A DNA stretch of 64,000 nucleotides from Zelopaecilomyces penicillatus (GCA_005765155.1 VCCP01000001.1:5270001-5334000), one strand, 5' to 3'. Positions 10,439-22,700 are shown, counted from the stretch's first letter. Program-made: numbers and translations. Notes: generated from the letters alone by a model not told the origin.

Positions 10439-12354
10439 GGGGTGATACGGAATTTTGCGCGTGTGTGTTCTGCGTTGTCTTCACATTTCCGTCTTTGGGT
10501 GGTTTTAATTGCAGGCTTAATTAGCAGCCAACCACTCTTGGGTGCTTCGCACATAGACTTGACTTGAGCAATGGAACCGAAAGATCTCCCGTTTCTTTTT
10601 TTCTCTCATAGGAGACCGAAATGGGGCTCGCGACATTCTTTGGTCTTTGGGCAATGTCTTTTGATGTAGGATACTCAAGTAGTTGCCGTTGTAATAGAGA
10701 AATAGGGATTGAATCTTAATGCAAACTTATGACCTTATGCTTAACTACCTACCTACATGTCCTTTTTCTAATCCTCCTCTACTTGTTCAATGCCAATTAA
10801 AGGTGCTATCCGTCAACCCCGGCGATCGTGTGGCCCCCCACTCAGCGATCTACATCTAGACTTTGGATCTGATGTGCTGGCATCCGCCAAGCCTCTCGTT
10901 CATGAGCCTGCTCACTCTCATTGTTTTCCTGCAGCCTTGTTTTTTTTCTTCGGTTTGCGATCGGCATTCGGATGCAGGCCTTGGTTGCCGGTGTCTACGA
11001 ACGAAAACTCCCTTCATACAAATGTATGACCAACCACTCCGTACCAAAACACCTACATAACACATCATGTACAAATGCACAGACTAAAAGCCCCCTCAGC
11101 GAGACATTATCCAGACAAGCGCGTCTGGATGAGAGACATGGCAGGGGGGGTGTGGCGGTGAGAGTAAGACATTTTGGACTGAAGAACAATGGCGGGGGCG
11201 GCTGGGCAATTGGAGCCCCTAAATTATGATGACGACGATAAGGGGCGGCGTGAGTTGATGATCGGTGCGGTAGATATTCCCCATGCGAAATTCCCATGAG
11301 GGACGGGATCTAATACTGTATGTCAGCCGCTGTTGATTTAAAGAGGATTATTATCTACACGGCTCGGCAGTAACCTGCCTTTGGTGGTTGATATTCTTGG
11401 CCAAGGCTAGGCTACATGTGGGCATCATCAACCACCACCAAACATACAAAAACCTCACACGTCTCGAGAACACCGCCATACTAAGTAAATGAAAGTCAAC
11501 CCTTTCTGCATTATCCAAACTCTTTTTTTTTACTATGATAATTTAATGTCACTGATTTGTGTTCTGGTTCATAAAGCACCATCTATCTCCATGACAACAA
11601 TCAACGCAAGGGCTACCAAAACAAAAAGGGAAAAAAAAAAAGCTTCTATAAAAATTAAGGACCAGAAAATTAAAAATATCTAATAATTTACACACAAAAC
11701 ACTCAAAACTCAAGGGAGAAATGAAGCAGGTTTGTCTGAGAAAGAAGGGGGGTGGTGGGTTGAGTCGAGTCGCCGTGGGGACCTGATTAGTGGCAGATAT
11801 CCCCAGCTCCATGTCTAAGACAAAAGACGGCCCTCCATACATAAATGGTGCACATTTGCCGTGGCGCAAAAGTGGGATAAAAAGAAAACCGTCATCTGAT
11901 GCCGTTATTTCTGACTTTGATGTTTCCTTGGTTCAGTTAATTAGGGAGGGTCCTGGGTGCAGGCTTGTGTGGACGATCACATTTTTATTTGATATCAACC
12001 TCAGGGAGGACCTTACCAAGTGCCATGAGCAAGACCCGATGTTTTTGCTGCAATGAGAAATTTGGAGATTGAGATCTGCCTTTTGCTTCTGGTTCAATTC
12101 TGAACATACATAAACCAGCCAATTATTCAAACACACAAAAAATCAAAGATGTAATCGCCCCGATATGCTCGCTCGCTTCGTATGGGATATCCAGGGGTGA
12201 TCGTGTACAATGAATTTCCCCCCAAACGAAATGACTGCCCATCCCTTCTATCAAACCCACATGTATATATGTATATGCCTCTATTTTGGTGCCGAGATTT
12301 CCTCATTCTCTTCACACATAATACTCAAGGATGAGTGAGATTGGTTGCTTCTCG
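10439..12354. other. Intergenic region between convergent genes
   Basis: This lies between the stop of the GPI-protein gene (plus) and the stop of the nitrate transporter (minus), so it should contain two 3' UTRs. The ORFs present are short, rich in stop-free runs by chance, and resemble no family. Several A/T-rich runs near 11520-11690 look like simple sequence. No RNA gene was recognised. Confidence 0.45.
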
Positions 12355-13986
12355 TCAACGCCCCCCAATCTGCCCCCTAGGTAATGGCGGTATCCAGCAC
12401 ACAGCCACATTCACACCAACATTAATAACGCCAATGACCCAGAGTCCCTCAGCGAAACCTCTGCCCTGTTTCATAAACCGGAAAATGGTTGCAAAGACTA
12501 TGCCGCCCAGATTCCCGCCGCTGCCCGTTAATCCAGACATAAGGCCGTTGGCAGAGGGATGCACGTGAGGAACCAGCGCAAAGTTGGCCCCGTTGCCTGC
12601 CTCGTCAAAGAACGCCAGCAGAACCAACAAGCCAACCATAGTGCCAAGGCTCCGGCCGCTTTCCTCAGAAGGTTTGACGGTGCCAATGATGATGAGCATG
12701 ACGCCAGTCATGATGCCGCAAAGCACGATCCACCCCTTCCTGAGCCAGAGGCTACGACCAAACTTATTGTATAAAGCGTCGCTTATCATGCCACCGAGGG
12801 GTCGTGTAACAAAGTTGAGAAATCCGAAAATTGCAGCGTAGCTGCTTGCTGTTTTACGGTCGAGGTATGGAAAGCTCTTCCTCAGATATAACCCTAGAAT
12901 AGAGTTGATGGCAAGCTCGCTGCCGAAAGAGCAAGCGTACGTGGTGACATGAAAGAAGGTTTGCGGTGACAGAGTGATTGCCCAGATCTCATTCGAGTTG
13001 GGCATAACTATAATCTCGTTTTGCAATAACTTCAGTGCTTTGGTCTGAGCGATATTCGGTCCACAACACGGCAGTTGACCCTCCAGGTCAGAGCCGGTGC
13101 CCAAGTCCACACCCGTCACCTTGTCGACTTCGGTATGCTCTGTGGCGGCTTTTGGGGTCTCAAGGACAATGCTAGCTTCTTCTACACCATATAATTTGAG
13201 GTTATTTTCAATTTGCTGCTCTCTTTCGTTCCAGGGTCCAAGAGGTGTGTCTGAACATAGGAAAAGCATGGCTATGGCACATGCCAGCAAACAAACTAGG
13301 GGGACAACAAACGTCACTCGCCAGGCTTTTGACGGGCTCAAGTTATAATGTACCACGAGGCTTTCAAAAACAGCTGGCATGATGAAGTAGGTGATGCCAC
13401 CTCCGGCATTCCCCCAGCCACCTGCTACGGCATTGGCTGTGCCGACAATGTTTTTATCAAAGAAGCCGGTACACCACACCTGGCACGGTACGAATGTCGC
13501 TCCCAGAATGCCGATGAAGAAACGGCATATGTACAAGCCTGTCGCATCCTTAACAAGGGGAGCCAGGCCAATCGGTATGCAGCCTAATAGTATCAAGCCT
13601 GCAAAGACTCGTCGTGGCCCCAAGACGTCGCAAAGTGGCCCAGAGATACATCGCAGGAGAAGAGCAGATGCCAGTGAGATGATATTAGAGTTGGCCAGCT
13701 CCGCGTGTGTGAGATGGAGTTCCTTCTTCACGACAATAGCCAATAGAGGAGGGAATGTATACCTATTGAAGCTGGTGTCAGTAGCCTCAACTTGACAGCA
13801 AACGCCTAAGATGCCAATCGCTTAAACAACTTACCAAGCCCAGAAGGATAGCATAAATCCCAGCCAGGAGAAGAAGAATGCCCGGCCATGGAGATCAAAA
13901 GGGTTCAGAATTGGAACACTCCGTGCCTTCTTGTTAATGGGGTTGACCTCAGGGGCGTCCCACAAGGTATTTATATGAAAACCCAT
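12355..13986 (-). CDS. nrtA: High-affinity nitrate transporter, NRT2/NNP family of MFS
   Basis: Exons 13835-13986 and 12355-13762 (minus) join with GTAAGT...TAG and give about 519 residues, close to Aspergillus NrtA/CrnA (507). Visible features are an N-terminal INKKARSVPILNPFD leader, FFFSWLGFMLSFWAWYTFPPLL as the first membrane helix, the MFS loop GPLCDVLGPRR, the NNP signature AGGWGNAGGGITYF and the second glycine motif GLTGSGGNLGGIVF near the end. Twelve hydrophobic segments fit with a cytosolic loop after helix 6 (about residues 225-285). Known: NrtA proteins import nitrate/nitrite with protons at the plasma membrane under AreA/NIT2 and NirA/NIT4 control. No nitrate reductase (niaD) or nitrite reductase (niiA) is in this window, so the classic cluster is not here. 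Part of the coding sequence (12886-12931) is duplicated in the WD40-gene intron. Confidence 0.92.
12886..12931 (-). repeat. 46-bp dispersed duplicate, copy inside nrtA coding sequence
   Basis: This is the partner of 4368-4413. Here the bases encode residues around GSELAINSILGLYL, a membrane helix that fits the transporter family, so this copy is judged original. Confidence 0.9.
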
Positions 13987-15515
13987 TGCCGATGGTTGCA
14001 AAATTGGAAGTGCCTAGCAATCTTGAGTCATATTAGCCATGAATTCGCTTGGTCTGAAAGTTTGCTAGCTGATGACATGTCTGTCAGCGCCAACAATATG
14101 GTTGATGCGGAATCCCCATCAGATTCGATAAGAGACCAGTTCATCCCACCTCAAACAGAACTCGTCACAAATTTAGCTTACCCGTTCAACTTATTTTTTG
14201 GTCAGCTAACCTCAATGTGACCCATTCCGAAATTGTATCCGTGCAATGCGTGCAAGATTCGTTTGCCCTTGTTGCTGTGAAAGCTCCCAAACCAGTGTTC
14301 GCATTTGAGACACAGATCCAGATTGATTGACCCAAAACTTGAGCGTAGGGCAGTTTGCGTCAACTGAATTCGCAATAGTCTAGTTCCGCAAGGAGTAAAG
14401 TCAGATATTATTTTCTTGGTGCTACTTCAAGCTGTCATCAAGTCACAGTCAAGTAATGCACTTTCACTTGCAGCACAACTTTTAAGTGATAGAGTTCTAT
14501 GTTCCATAGTGAGCTGGACCGAAGTTGGTTGGTACGGCGGCCATTATGTTGAACATAAAGAACAAAATCCGAAGTCCACTTGGTCAGATTGATATACCAC
14601 ATCGTGGCACCTTGTCCACACTGATACATGTCTTAATGAAAAGACATTGACGTCTCGGTCTTGAGTGTTTGAAGAGTTAAAGTAGATGATATGAGATAAT
14701 GATAGCCAGGTCCCTTGGCAAGGTCGAGATATTTGGGTCAAAATAGCAAGGATTCTCTCACTACCCTCCGCCGATAGAGACTAGGTCGAGTCATATTTGT
14801 CCAAAATTCCATGGACATGCACGGACAGGCGTCTTGAAAGAGAGAGAACTGCATCGCAAAGCCACAAGAGTCTGAGCCTTACCTTGAAATGAACAGTGCC
14901 TCCGTAGAGAAACAGTTCTTCGTGCAACGCCCGCCACTTGATTGCGGAAAGGAAGGCCGGCTATGGCGTAAAGGCAAATTAATCACCACTTCGGTCTGCT
15001 TAGGCCATTTTCATGAGCTGCTGCAGCCTCGAGAGAGGTACGACTATTCCTCGACTAGATACCTCGAGAAAAAGAAGGAAAGCAAAGTAATGCAACAAGA
15101 AGATGCCACCAGTGATCATACGGTATTAAAAGGGCGAGATGTCAGGGCGGCTGAAGTTCCCATGCGTGCGACGGACGCGCAGCTCGCTCAGCCAAGCGCT
15201 AGGCACTCAATGCGGTTATGATTTTCTTGGTTAGCCCAGTTCGCATTCGGCCGAGCGGAAGAAATTAGTTTTATGTCGCAATGTCTGTCACAATGGAAGC
15301 GCTCTGAAGAATGAATTGCTGCTTGCAAAAGACAATTGAAGGAAAGGTGTCGAGAGCAGAGACTCCATGGGGTTCTTCAGCTTAACAGAAAAGCCACAAC
15401 AGGATTCCTAAGCAAAAGGCCAAGGCTAGGAGCTGGCTGTCCTACAATCCCAATAGTGTCTAGCTGCTTAGCAAGATGGTGTAAGATGAATGTGGACCGA
15501 ACTTGGCAAGGCTAT
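13987..15515. other. Upstream region of the nitrate transporter up to the transposon island
   Basis: No credible gene. It holds the nrtA promoter, several GATA motifs (near 14128, 14505, 14695, 14701 and 14773) and normal base composition up to the sharp AT-rich boundary at 15518. A 110-codon frame at 14889 has no family resemblance. Confidence 0.45.
14693..14704. promoter_or_regulatory. Paired GATA sites, possible AreA/NIT2 binding region
   Basis: AGATAA and TGATAG lie directly side by side about 0.7 kb upstream of the nitrate transporter start, with further GATA cores at 14128, 14505 and 14773. AreA/NIT2 activates nitrate-assimilation genes through closely paired GATA elements (known). Occupation here is inference. 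Confidence 0.35.
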
Positions 15516-15517
15516 TA

Positions 15518-15560
15518 AGTCAAAGCACCCTATGTGCAACCACACCCCACGTGCAACCAC
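15518..15560 (+). repeat. Left terminal inverted repeat of the pogo element
   Basis: Starts AGTCAAAGCACCC after the TA target. It matches the reverse complement of 39684-39726 at all but one position. It contains a 12-base direct repeat, GTGCAACCACAC, at 15534-15545 and 15551-15562, which could be transposase binding sites. Confidence 0.9.
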
Positions 15561-15705
15561 ACACTTTTACCTTTACACTCTCAAACCTAATACATTGAAA
15601 CCGCGTTTTCTTATACAGCTTTTATCGTATTAAAATAATAGTTATATTTTTAGAATCGTTATATCTAATTACACTAAAAATGATATCACATTTACGATAA
15701 AAGAT

Positions 15706-16181
15706 ATGAATTTAAATATTTCTTAGTGAATTGCTTTATAATACTAGGGAATCCCTTATAGAACACTTTATTATTGGTTTAATAGCTTATAACCTATAAA
15801 TATTATTAAAGAGCTAAAGCAATATCTTTCTAAGAATCAGGAAAAGTATCTCTATAGTTGGGTCCTTATATAAGAAGCCCTAGGGCTTCCTTTAATATAT
15901 AAATAGCTTAAAAACTTTATTAAAAAAATCCTTATTAATAATAATAATTTTCAATCCCTTAGAAAACACTAGATATAGGGTTTTTTATATTATAACCTAG
16001 AAATCAAGATTATTAAAGGTAAGGGATTAGATTATTAATATATAAATAAAGCTTTAACTAAAAGAATCAAGGATTTCTTTAATCTTCTTAATATTCCTAT
16101 TATCTATAATATCCCTTTATATCTATAATTTAATATAGATAAAACAGATATCCTTAAAAGACTTAAAAGTAATAATCTTAT
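15706..16181 (+). pseudogene. pogo transposase, N-terminal part
   Basis: One reading frame, interrupted by RIP-type stops, reads through a Psq-like helix-turn-helix (GIPYRTLYY region), a CENP-B/Tc5 type second DNA-binding helix (SKNQEKYLYSWVL, EALGLP), then EIKIIKGKGLDY and the start of the DDE domain NIDKTDILK, which aligns with the NxDETGILEG motif of Fot1/pogo proteins. It stops at 16181, where the Copia LTR begins; the frame resumes at 38524. Confidence 0.75.
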
Positions 16182-16653
16182 TATAATTTATAGTATAAAG
16201 TTATAATTAAAGCTAGTAGCAATAGCAGTGAAAGAAAGGCAGTGAATAGTTATCTAGAGTAAAGTCTATAGAAAAGAAGAAAGAAATGATTAAATTGCTA
16301 ATAGAGAAAGAAAGCAGGATTCAACTAGGAATCTAGCTATCTTATATATCTAAATAATACTAGGATTATTTAGAATTATTTAAGAATTCCAAATAATATT
16401 TCTTTAGATTTCTAAGCATTCCAAATAATAAGAAAGAGAGGGGTATAAGGGATAAGCCCTTATTTTACTAGTCTAGCCTGATATAGCAGGTCAGGCTGCA
16501 CAGGCTTTTTAGGTCTTATAGCAGGTCAGGCTGCTACCTTATAGCAGGTCTGGCTGCTAAGGCTATAGCAGGTTTAGCTGCTAAGCTATAGTAGGTCTAG
16601 CTATTAATCTTATAACAGGTCAGGCTGTTATATAAAACCCGCCTATTTTAACA
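16182..16653 (-). repeat. Copia 3' LTR (left)
   Basis: Aligned along its length with 37119-37590. It is the more mutated copy; most differences are C-to-T and G-to-A, as from RIP. On the element's strand it begins TGTTAAAATAGG. Internal short repeats of the type TATAGCAGGTCAGGCTGC recur five to six times between 16480 and 16630. Confidence 0.9.
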
Positions 16654-16664
16654 CTCCCTCTAGC
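16654..16664 (-). promoter_or_regulatory. Copia polypurine tract
   Basis: On the minus strand GCTAGAGGGAG directly precedes the 3' LTR, the position and composition expected of the plus-strand DNA primer. Confidence 0.6.
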
Positions 16665-16681
16665 AAGCTATATATATATAG

Positions 16682-17018
16682 CTAGCTTTTAATAGGGGGT
16701 TTTTGCAGGTTTAATAGGCTTAGAAAGCCCTGAAAAACAGGGCCTGTTAAAGCCTTAGTTAACCCATCAGCAGGCATAGCCTTAATTATAAGATAATTTA
16801 TCTTAAATAGCCTACTAGCTGTCTCTTGCTTAATATAGTGGAATTTTAGCAGGGTGTGCTTAGTTTAGGTATGCTGATCAGGGTTCTTAGTATTACTTAT
16901 AGAGGCTGTATTATTATAATACAGGTCTATAGGCTGTTAAAGAGGGATTTTTAGCTCTATAAAGAGCTCAGAGAGCTATTTTAGCTCTTTTATAGCCTCT
17001 ACTAAAGCATCTGATTCA
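16682..17018 (-). pseudogene. Copia RNase H C-terminal segment
   Basis: The minus-strand frame shows YYNNTASISNTKNPDQHT, TKHTLLKFHYIKQE and KAMPADGLTKALTGP, the C-terminal RNase H signature of Copia polyproteins, ending with TAG at 16682. The first catalytic Asp of the D/NTASI motif reads Asn and an Arg codon reads as stop, both RIP-type changes. The rest of the domain is on the other side of Gypsy A (from 24504). Confidence 0.8.
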
Positions 17019-17475
17019 TGTCACGACCCAACAGCCAAGGTCGTACGGTGGGCCTCGGTCACGTGACTTGTGATGTCACTAGGTACGTACCGGAGGCTTG
17101 GAACTGTATGGAATTGGATCACGATTCTAAAGGTGATCCTGGGCTCAGGATCACTCTTGAAACCGTGATCCAACGGGACGGCTCACGATTCTGAGCATGA
17201 TCCAGCAATAAGGATCACGGCTCAAATCGTGATCCATGATATATATATACGCCCTCAATTTTCACTCTTTAGACATAGCTTAAATAGTTATCAACACACT
17301 TTCAACTTCATCGTATTGTTCGCTACCGCTCACTACGCTGAGACTTGACCCCTGGTTACGATACTCGGTATCTATCACCAACGTGACAGACATATTGCTC
17401 AGAACGCCCCGACTCATCTGCCAACATAAACCCTTTTCGTTAGGTTTATCCCTTGGGAATTCACCAAACGTCACA
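17019..17475 (+). repeat. Gypsy A 5' LTR
   Basis: Begins TGTCACGACCC and ends TCACA; same length as 24047-24503. It holds an array of GGATCAC and GTGATCC inverted motifs (17116-17235) followed by an ATATATATA TATA-type box, suggesting the U3 promoter. Confidence 0.93.
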
Positions 17476-17547
17476 CATTGATAACTCTTATTCAATGGGT
17501 TACCGCGCAACCCTGAGCAATATCGCCAACTGCCTCAATCAATCATC

Positions 17548-19731
17548 ATGGGTACCACTCAACCAACCCTCGCCTCACTTACCGCCGAGCTTCAGGCTCT
17601 GCGCAAGAAGAATATGGAACTCAAAGCCAAGTTGCAAGCCAAACAGAAAGACCTCGGCGAAATCATCAAACCTCGCAAGCCAGGACCTTTCACCGGACAT
17701 TCTGGATCACTCCAAATATTCCTAACGCAACTCAAAGCTTACCACCAGTTCTACCCCCATTAGTTGTAAAAGGAATCTGCAAAAATCCTACATACTGCAG
17801 GATGCATGGAGGGGGCTGCCCTCAAATGGTTCGAACCCATTATGAGAGACTATATAAACGAGGAGGAAAAAGACCAGGATGACGAAACCAAAAAGATCTT
17901 TCAAAAATACAACAACTTTGAAGACGCGATCAAAGAAGTCTTTGGACAAGTAGACAAAGAGAGAGCTGCAATCGAAAAACTCAAACTACTACGCCAACGC
18001 GGATCAGCCTCGGACTACGCCTCAGAATTCAGACAGATCACCTCACGGATCACCTGGGAAGACGATGCACTAATGGAGTACTTCTATAACAGACTCAAGG
18101 AAGAAGTCAAGGATGAACTCTTCAGGGAGGACAGACCTGAAAATTTGGCCAAGTACATCGGAATAGCTACCAAGATTGATAACAGACAGTTTGCACAACA
18201 CAAACAAAGGAAAACCAAAGGATCAGGATAGAGTGATTTTGAACAAAAACCACAACACCAGTCCAATCAAGGCAGACACAGAGAAGAACCCATTACCTAT
18301 AGATATACCCTGAATCCTGGAAGAATGGAACTCGACGCAACCCAGAAAAGAGATATATCGAAAGTCCAATATTACAACTATAATGGATATAGACATATCT
18401 CCCAGCAATGCAAACAACCCAAGAAAGACAAGAAATCTTAGAAACCAGTACCCAACACGCGACGAAGCGCACACACCATGGCCACAAACGGACGAACCCT
18501 GGCCATAACAGGACGAAGAGGATGGGGACAAGGACAACCCGGAAACTACAGACACCCCACACCCCAACAGTCACCAATGCTACGGACCACACTAACCCAA
18601 TCCAATACCACACAATAGGACCAACAACTAGATATAGACACAGATAAGGAAGAATACTTCGAAGAGATTCCGGACCAACAAATAATCCCTGCCACGGACA
18701 ACGAAAACACCCTGATTGAAGATAAAACAACAAGCAACAGCTCGGACTCCAGCTCTTCAGAATCCAAGAGCAAAGAACCTCTCAGGACAACTCAATACCA
18801 TACTACACCATATCCACCACCTAAGAGTACTGCCCATAAACACCTTAGGGAAGCAGCAATCAAACTTACGCAAGTACCAAGCCACGCGGACAGAGTCAAC
18901 CTTCGACTCACAATCACCAAATACATTCGTGAATGGACATTAGAAGAAGGCCTAGGCATCCCTGTCCCAGGAGACCACCTTGGAAGAGCCTTCATATTGA
19001 AAACCAACTACAGCAAACACAAAGACGATCATGCACTCCTAGACCCTAATCATGTTTTCCACAGCGAAATCAATTGGATGTCATGCATCGACTTCTCCTG
19101 TTTTCAACACCAGAAAACAAAAATCCAGAACGAATTCTTCCCACGCCATATAGGAGCACAAGGAATCAAGAATATCCTCACAGGAGATCAATTCATCGAC
19201 TGGTACAAGGCTGAGTACTTTGCACCTTTTGGAATTGGCATATTCGAACCACACCCCAAAACCCCAGAAGAATACAGACAAGGAGCCGAAAACAAAGACT
19301 ACAAATCCATCTATTGCAAGGTCCACAAATAGGAAAAACTCGAATTAGGACACAACAGACCACAACTCACAGACTATGGAAAAGAGGACTTATATAATTA
19401 CACCAACCTCAAGTGCAATATACACTCACAACAGAAGCTGGTACAATGGCACGAAAGACAACTACTGGAAGACAGTATCCCAGGGAGGACTCAGTACAAA
19501 GCCACGATGGCGATCAACTACAACAAACCCCGATGCAGACAACATACGGAAGAAAACAAACGCATATACGAGGAAATAAAGAACCTCCACAAACAAGAAT
19601 TCAACTTCCGAACCCACAAAGGAAGTCAAGCCGATCGAACTCTATACCATATAATCACTCAAGGCTTGGACAGAACAAATTACAACGGATCATACAAGGA
19701 ATACAATCCCGGAAACTCAAAAAACGAGTAA
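17548..19731 (+). pseudogene. Gypsy A gag with long C-terminal extension
   Basis: The frame starts MGTTQPTLASLTAELQALRKK (17548; coiled coil), continues through the Ty3-type capsid (GAALKWFEPIMRDY, EFRQITSRITWEDDALMEYF), and reaches a zinc knuckle at about 18379-18420 whose first cysteine and aromatic context are mutated (YNYNGYRHISQQC). Beyond the knuckle the frame runs on for about 430 codons to a genuine TAA at 19729-19731, longer than usual for fungal Gypsy gag; this part has no recognised domain but is also present in Gypsy B. Internal stops (17761, 17767, 18229, 18439, 18616, 19330, approximately) are RIP-type Trp-to-stop changes. Confidence 0.8.
19719..19725 (+). promoter_or_regulatory. 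Candidate -1 ribosomal frameshift site (A AAA AAC) between gag and pol
   Basis: In the gag frame the codons are TCA AAA AAC GAG TAA, so the heptamer A-AAA-AAC is in the right phase one codon before the gag stop. A one-base backward slip enters the pol frame, which then reads RVKSPIRGLQ into the protease. The same heptamer sits at the same place in Gypsy B (near 31884). It is a classical slippery sequence; function is inferred. Confidence 0.65.
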
Positions 19732-22700
19732 AGTCGCCTATAAGAGGGTTACAGCGCAACCACCCACAAAAGACCCTCTATGCAACAAGCACCAACAAGC
19801 TCAAACTAACAACAGAAATACAGATCATAGAACATTGTTTCCACGCTCTAGTGGACAGCGGAGCAATGGGCAATTACATATCACCAAAAGCCATGAATCG
19901 CACACAACTACCATAACGGGACAAGGAAGAACCATACCCCTTATATAACCTGGAAGGAAATACCTTCGCCTATAATAGAGGACAGATCAACAAAGAGACT
20001 GATCATCTCCAATTCAAAGTCCAAGGACATCAAGACAATACTACATTCGATATAATAAACACTGAAGAATACGAACTTATATTAGGCCACCCCTGGTTAT
20101 TTGATAGTAACCCACAGATCGATTGGAAGACAGACCAGATACGATGGAACGACACCGCATCATCTCCAAGAAATCACAAAGATCCAACAACAATAGGCAA
20201 AGCGAAGAAAGTACACTTTATGGCTACCGAGAAGGGCCTCCCACCGGGAAATCACACCAAAAAACGACATAACGGTCGACAGCGACAAACCCGACGGGTT
20301 ATTGCCGCCCTTAGGACAACAATGGAGCAACTACAAGAACACTCCAAGGACGAATCACCCTCAGACATGGAAAAACGACTTGCACCTATACCGGAAGAAT
20401 ACCGCAAGTACATCAAACTGTTTCGCGAAGAGCTCAAAACAAAGCTCCCCTTACACAACCAATAGGACCACGAAATTCAGATCATAGACGGAAAGAAGCC
20501 TACTTTCACCAAGATCTACACACTGAACACCAAGGAACTCGAAACATTACGAGAGTACCTTAACGAAATGCTTGAAAAGGGATATATCCGACCATCCACA
20601 TCCGAAGCAGGATACCCTGTCATATTTATACCGAAAAAGAATAGCAAGCTACAACTGATTATGGATTACCGATTATTGAATGCAATCACAATCAAGGATC
20701 GAACACCCTTACCATTAATTAACAAACTACACGATCGATTACATAGAATGAACTGGTTTACTACTCTAGACCTCAAAGGAGCGTACAACTTGATTCAAAT
20801 GAAGAAAGGCGACGAATAGAAAACCGCTTTCAGAACCAAGTTTAGACTTTTCGAGTATCTGGTAATGCCTTTCGGCTTAACCAATGCCCCTGCAACATTC
20901 CAGCGCATGATCAACAACGTTCTCCGAGAACATTTGGATATCTTCATAGTAGTCTACCTAGACAACATCCTGATCTTCTCCCGAACGGAAGAAGAACACA
21001 GAGAACACATCCATAAGGTACTACAACTACTCCAAGACAACAATCTTCTCATCGAACCAGAAAAATATGAATTTCACAAGCAAACGGTTACCTTCCTAGG
21101 ACATATCTTCTCACCAGGTGAAATTCGAATGGAACCAGCAAAAATCGCTGCAGTACATGACTGGCCAACGCCACGAGACATTACAAACATACAAGAGTTT
21201 TTGGGCTTCACCAACTACTACCAAAAGTTCATCCACGACTATAGCAAAATAGCCACGCCACTCACCGAATACACTAAAAAAGATCACAAATTCCTATAGA
21301 AACCCGATATAGATACCACATTTAAAGAACTCAAGAAGCGAATCTGCGAAGAACCTATACTAGCGATATACAATCCAGACAAACCTACAGAACTCGAAAC
21401 TAATGCTTCAAACTACACCATCGGAGCGCAGATTGGACAACGAGATAACAAAGGTAGACTACGACCTATCGCCTTCTACTCCAAGAAACTTCATAGAGCG
21501 GAACTCAATTATCCAATCTACGACAAGGAATTCATAGCCATCATCAAAGCTTTTGACAAATTCTCACATTATTTACAAGAAAGCAACCACCGAATAAAGG
21601 TTTTTACCAATCACAAGAACATCTCTTACTTCGCTACCACACAGAAGTTAAACGCACAACAAACCCGCTACACAAAGACCCTTGCGGATTACAACTACAA
21701 AATCATCCACCGCAAAGGATCCGAAAACAGCAGAGCAGACACTCTAAGCCGACGAAGCGACCATAATAATGGAAAGCCTCATCATGAAGGACAAATCTTT
21801 CAAATGACCAAATCAAACACGCTACAGATAAAACTAAACGCTACATACCAAGTTATATCAGCTAACCCTGTCTTGAAACGAGTCAAGCAAGCATACTCCT
21901 CAGAAGACATAGCAAAGGCACCTAAAGGCACAAAATAGAAAGATGGACATTACAAGTATAACGAGAAACTCTAGATACCTGGAGAACTCCAGGAAACCAT
22001 CATACAAGAATTACATAAATCCCCTATCCATGGTCACCAAGGAATCACAAAGACCACAGAACGAGCACAAAGATACTACAGATTCAAAGGACTACAACAA
22101 GTAGTCCAGAAGGTCATAAGTGACTGCATCACTTATGGACGAACCAAGCTAGCAAGACACAAACCATATAAAGAGTTACAACCGCTACCAGTGCCTACAC
22201 GACCATGGGAATCAGTATCGTTCGACTTCATTATCAAACTACCCCTGTCAGTAGAACCCCTTACAGGAGTAGCCTATAACTCGATATGGGTTATTGTGGA
22301 AAGACTAACAAAGTTCTCATACTTCATACCCTATATTGAAGCAAGCTCGGCAGAAGATCTTGCCTACAACTTCAATAGAGTGATAGTAAGCTCACACGGC
22401 TTACCAGAGGAAATCATCTCCGACAGAGGAACAGCCTTTACCTCTAAATTTTAGCAAGGATTGATAGGATATCTTGGGACCAGACACAGACTCAGTACCA
22501 CCTATCACCCACAAACAGACAGACAAACGGAACGGATCAATCAGATTATTGAAGGATACTTACGCGCTTACATTAATTACCACCAAGACGATTGGGTAAA
22601 ACACCTACCAACCACGCAACTAGCTTACAACACATCCGTTTCCGAATCAACACAACTCACGCCAATGTACGCCAATTATGGATTCACACCGGAAGCATTT

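Noticed and set aside
16480..16630. Possible CRISPR-like or satellite array of GCAGGTCAGGCTGC units
   Set aside because: The units lie wholly inside both Copia LTRs, vary in length and spacing, and the organism is a fungus; they are internal LTR repeats.
17453..17725. 90-codon frame overlapping the end of the Gypsy A 5' LTR
   Set aside because: Out of frame with gag and crosses the LTR boundary; shadow of the gag start region.
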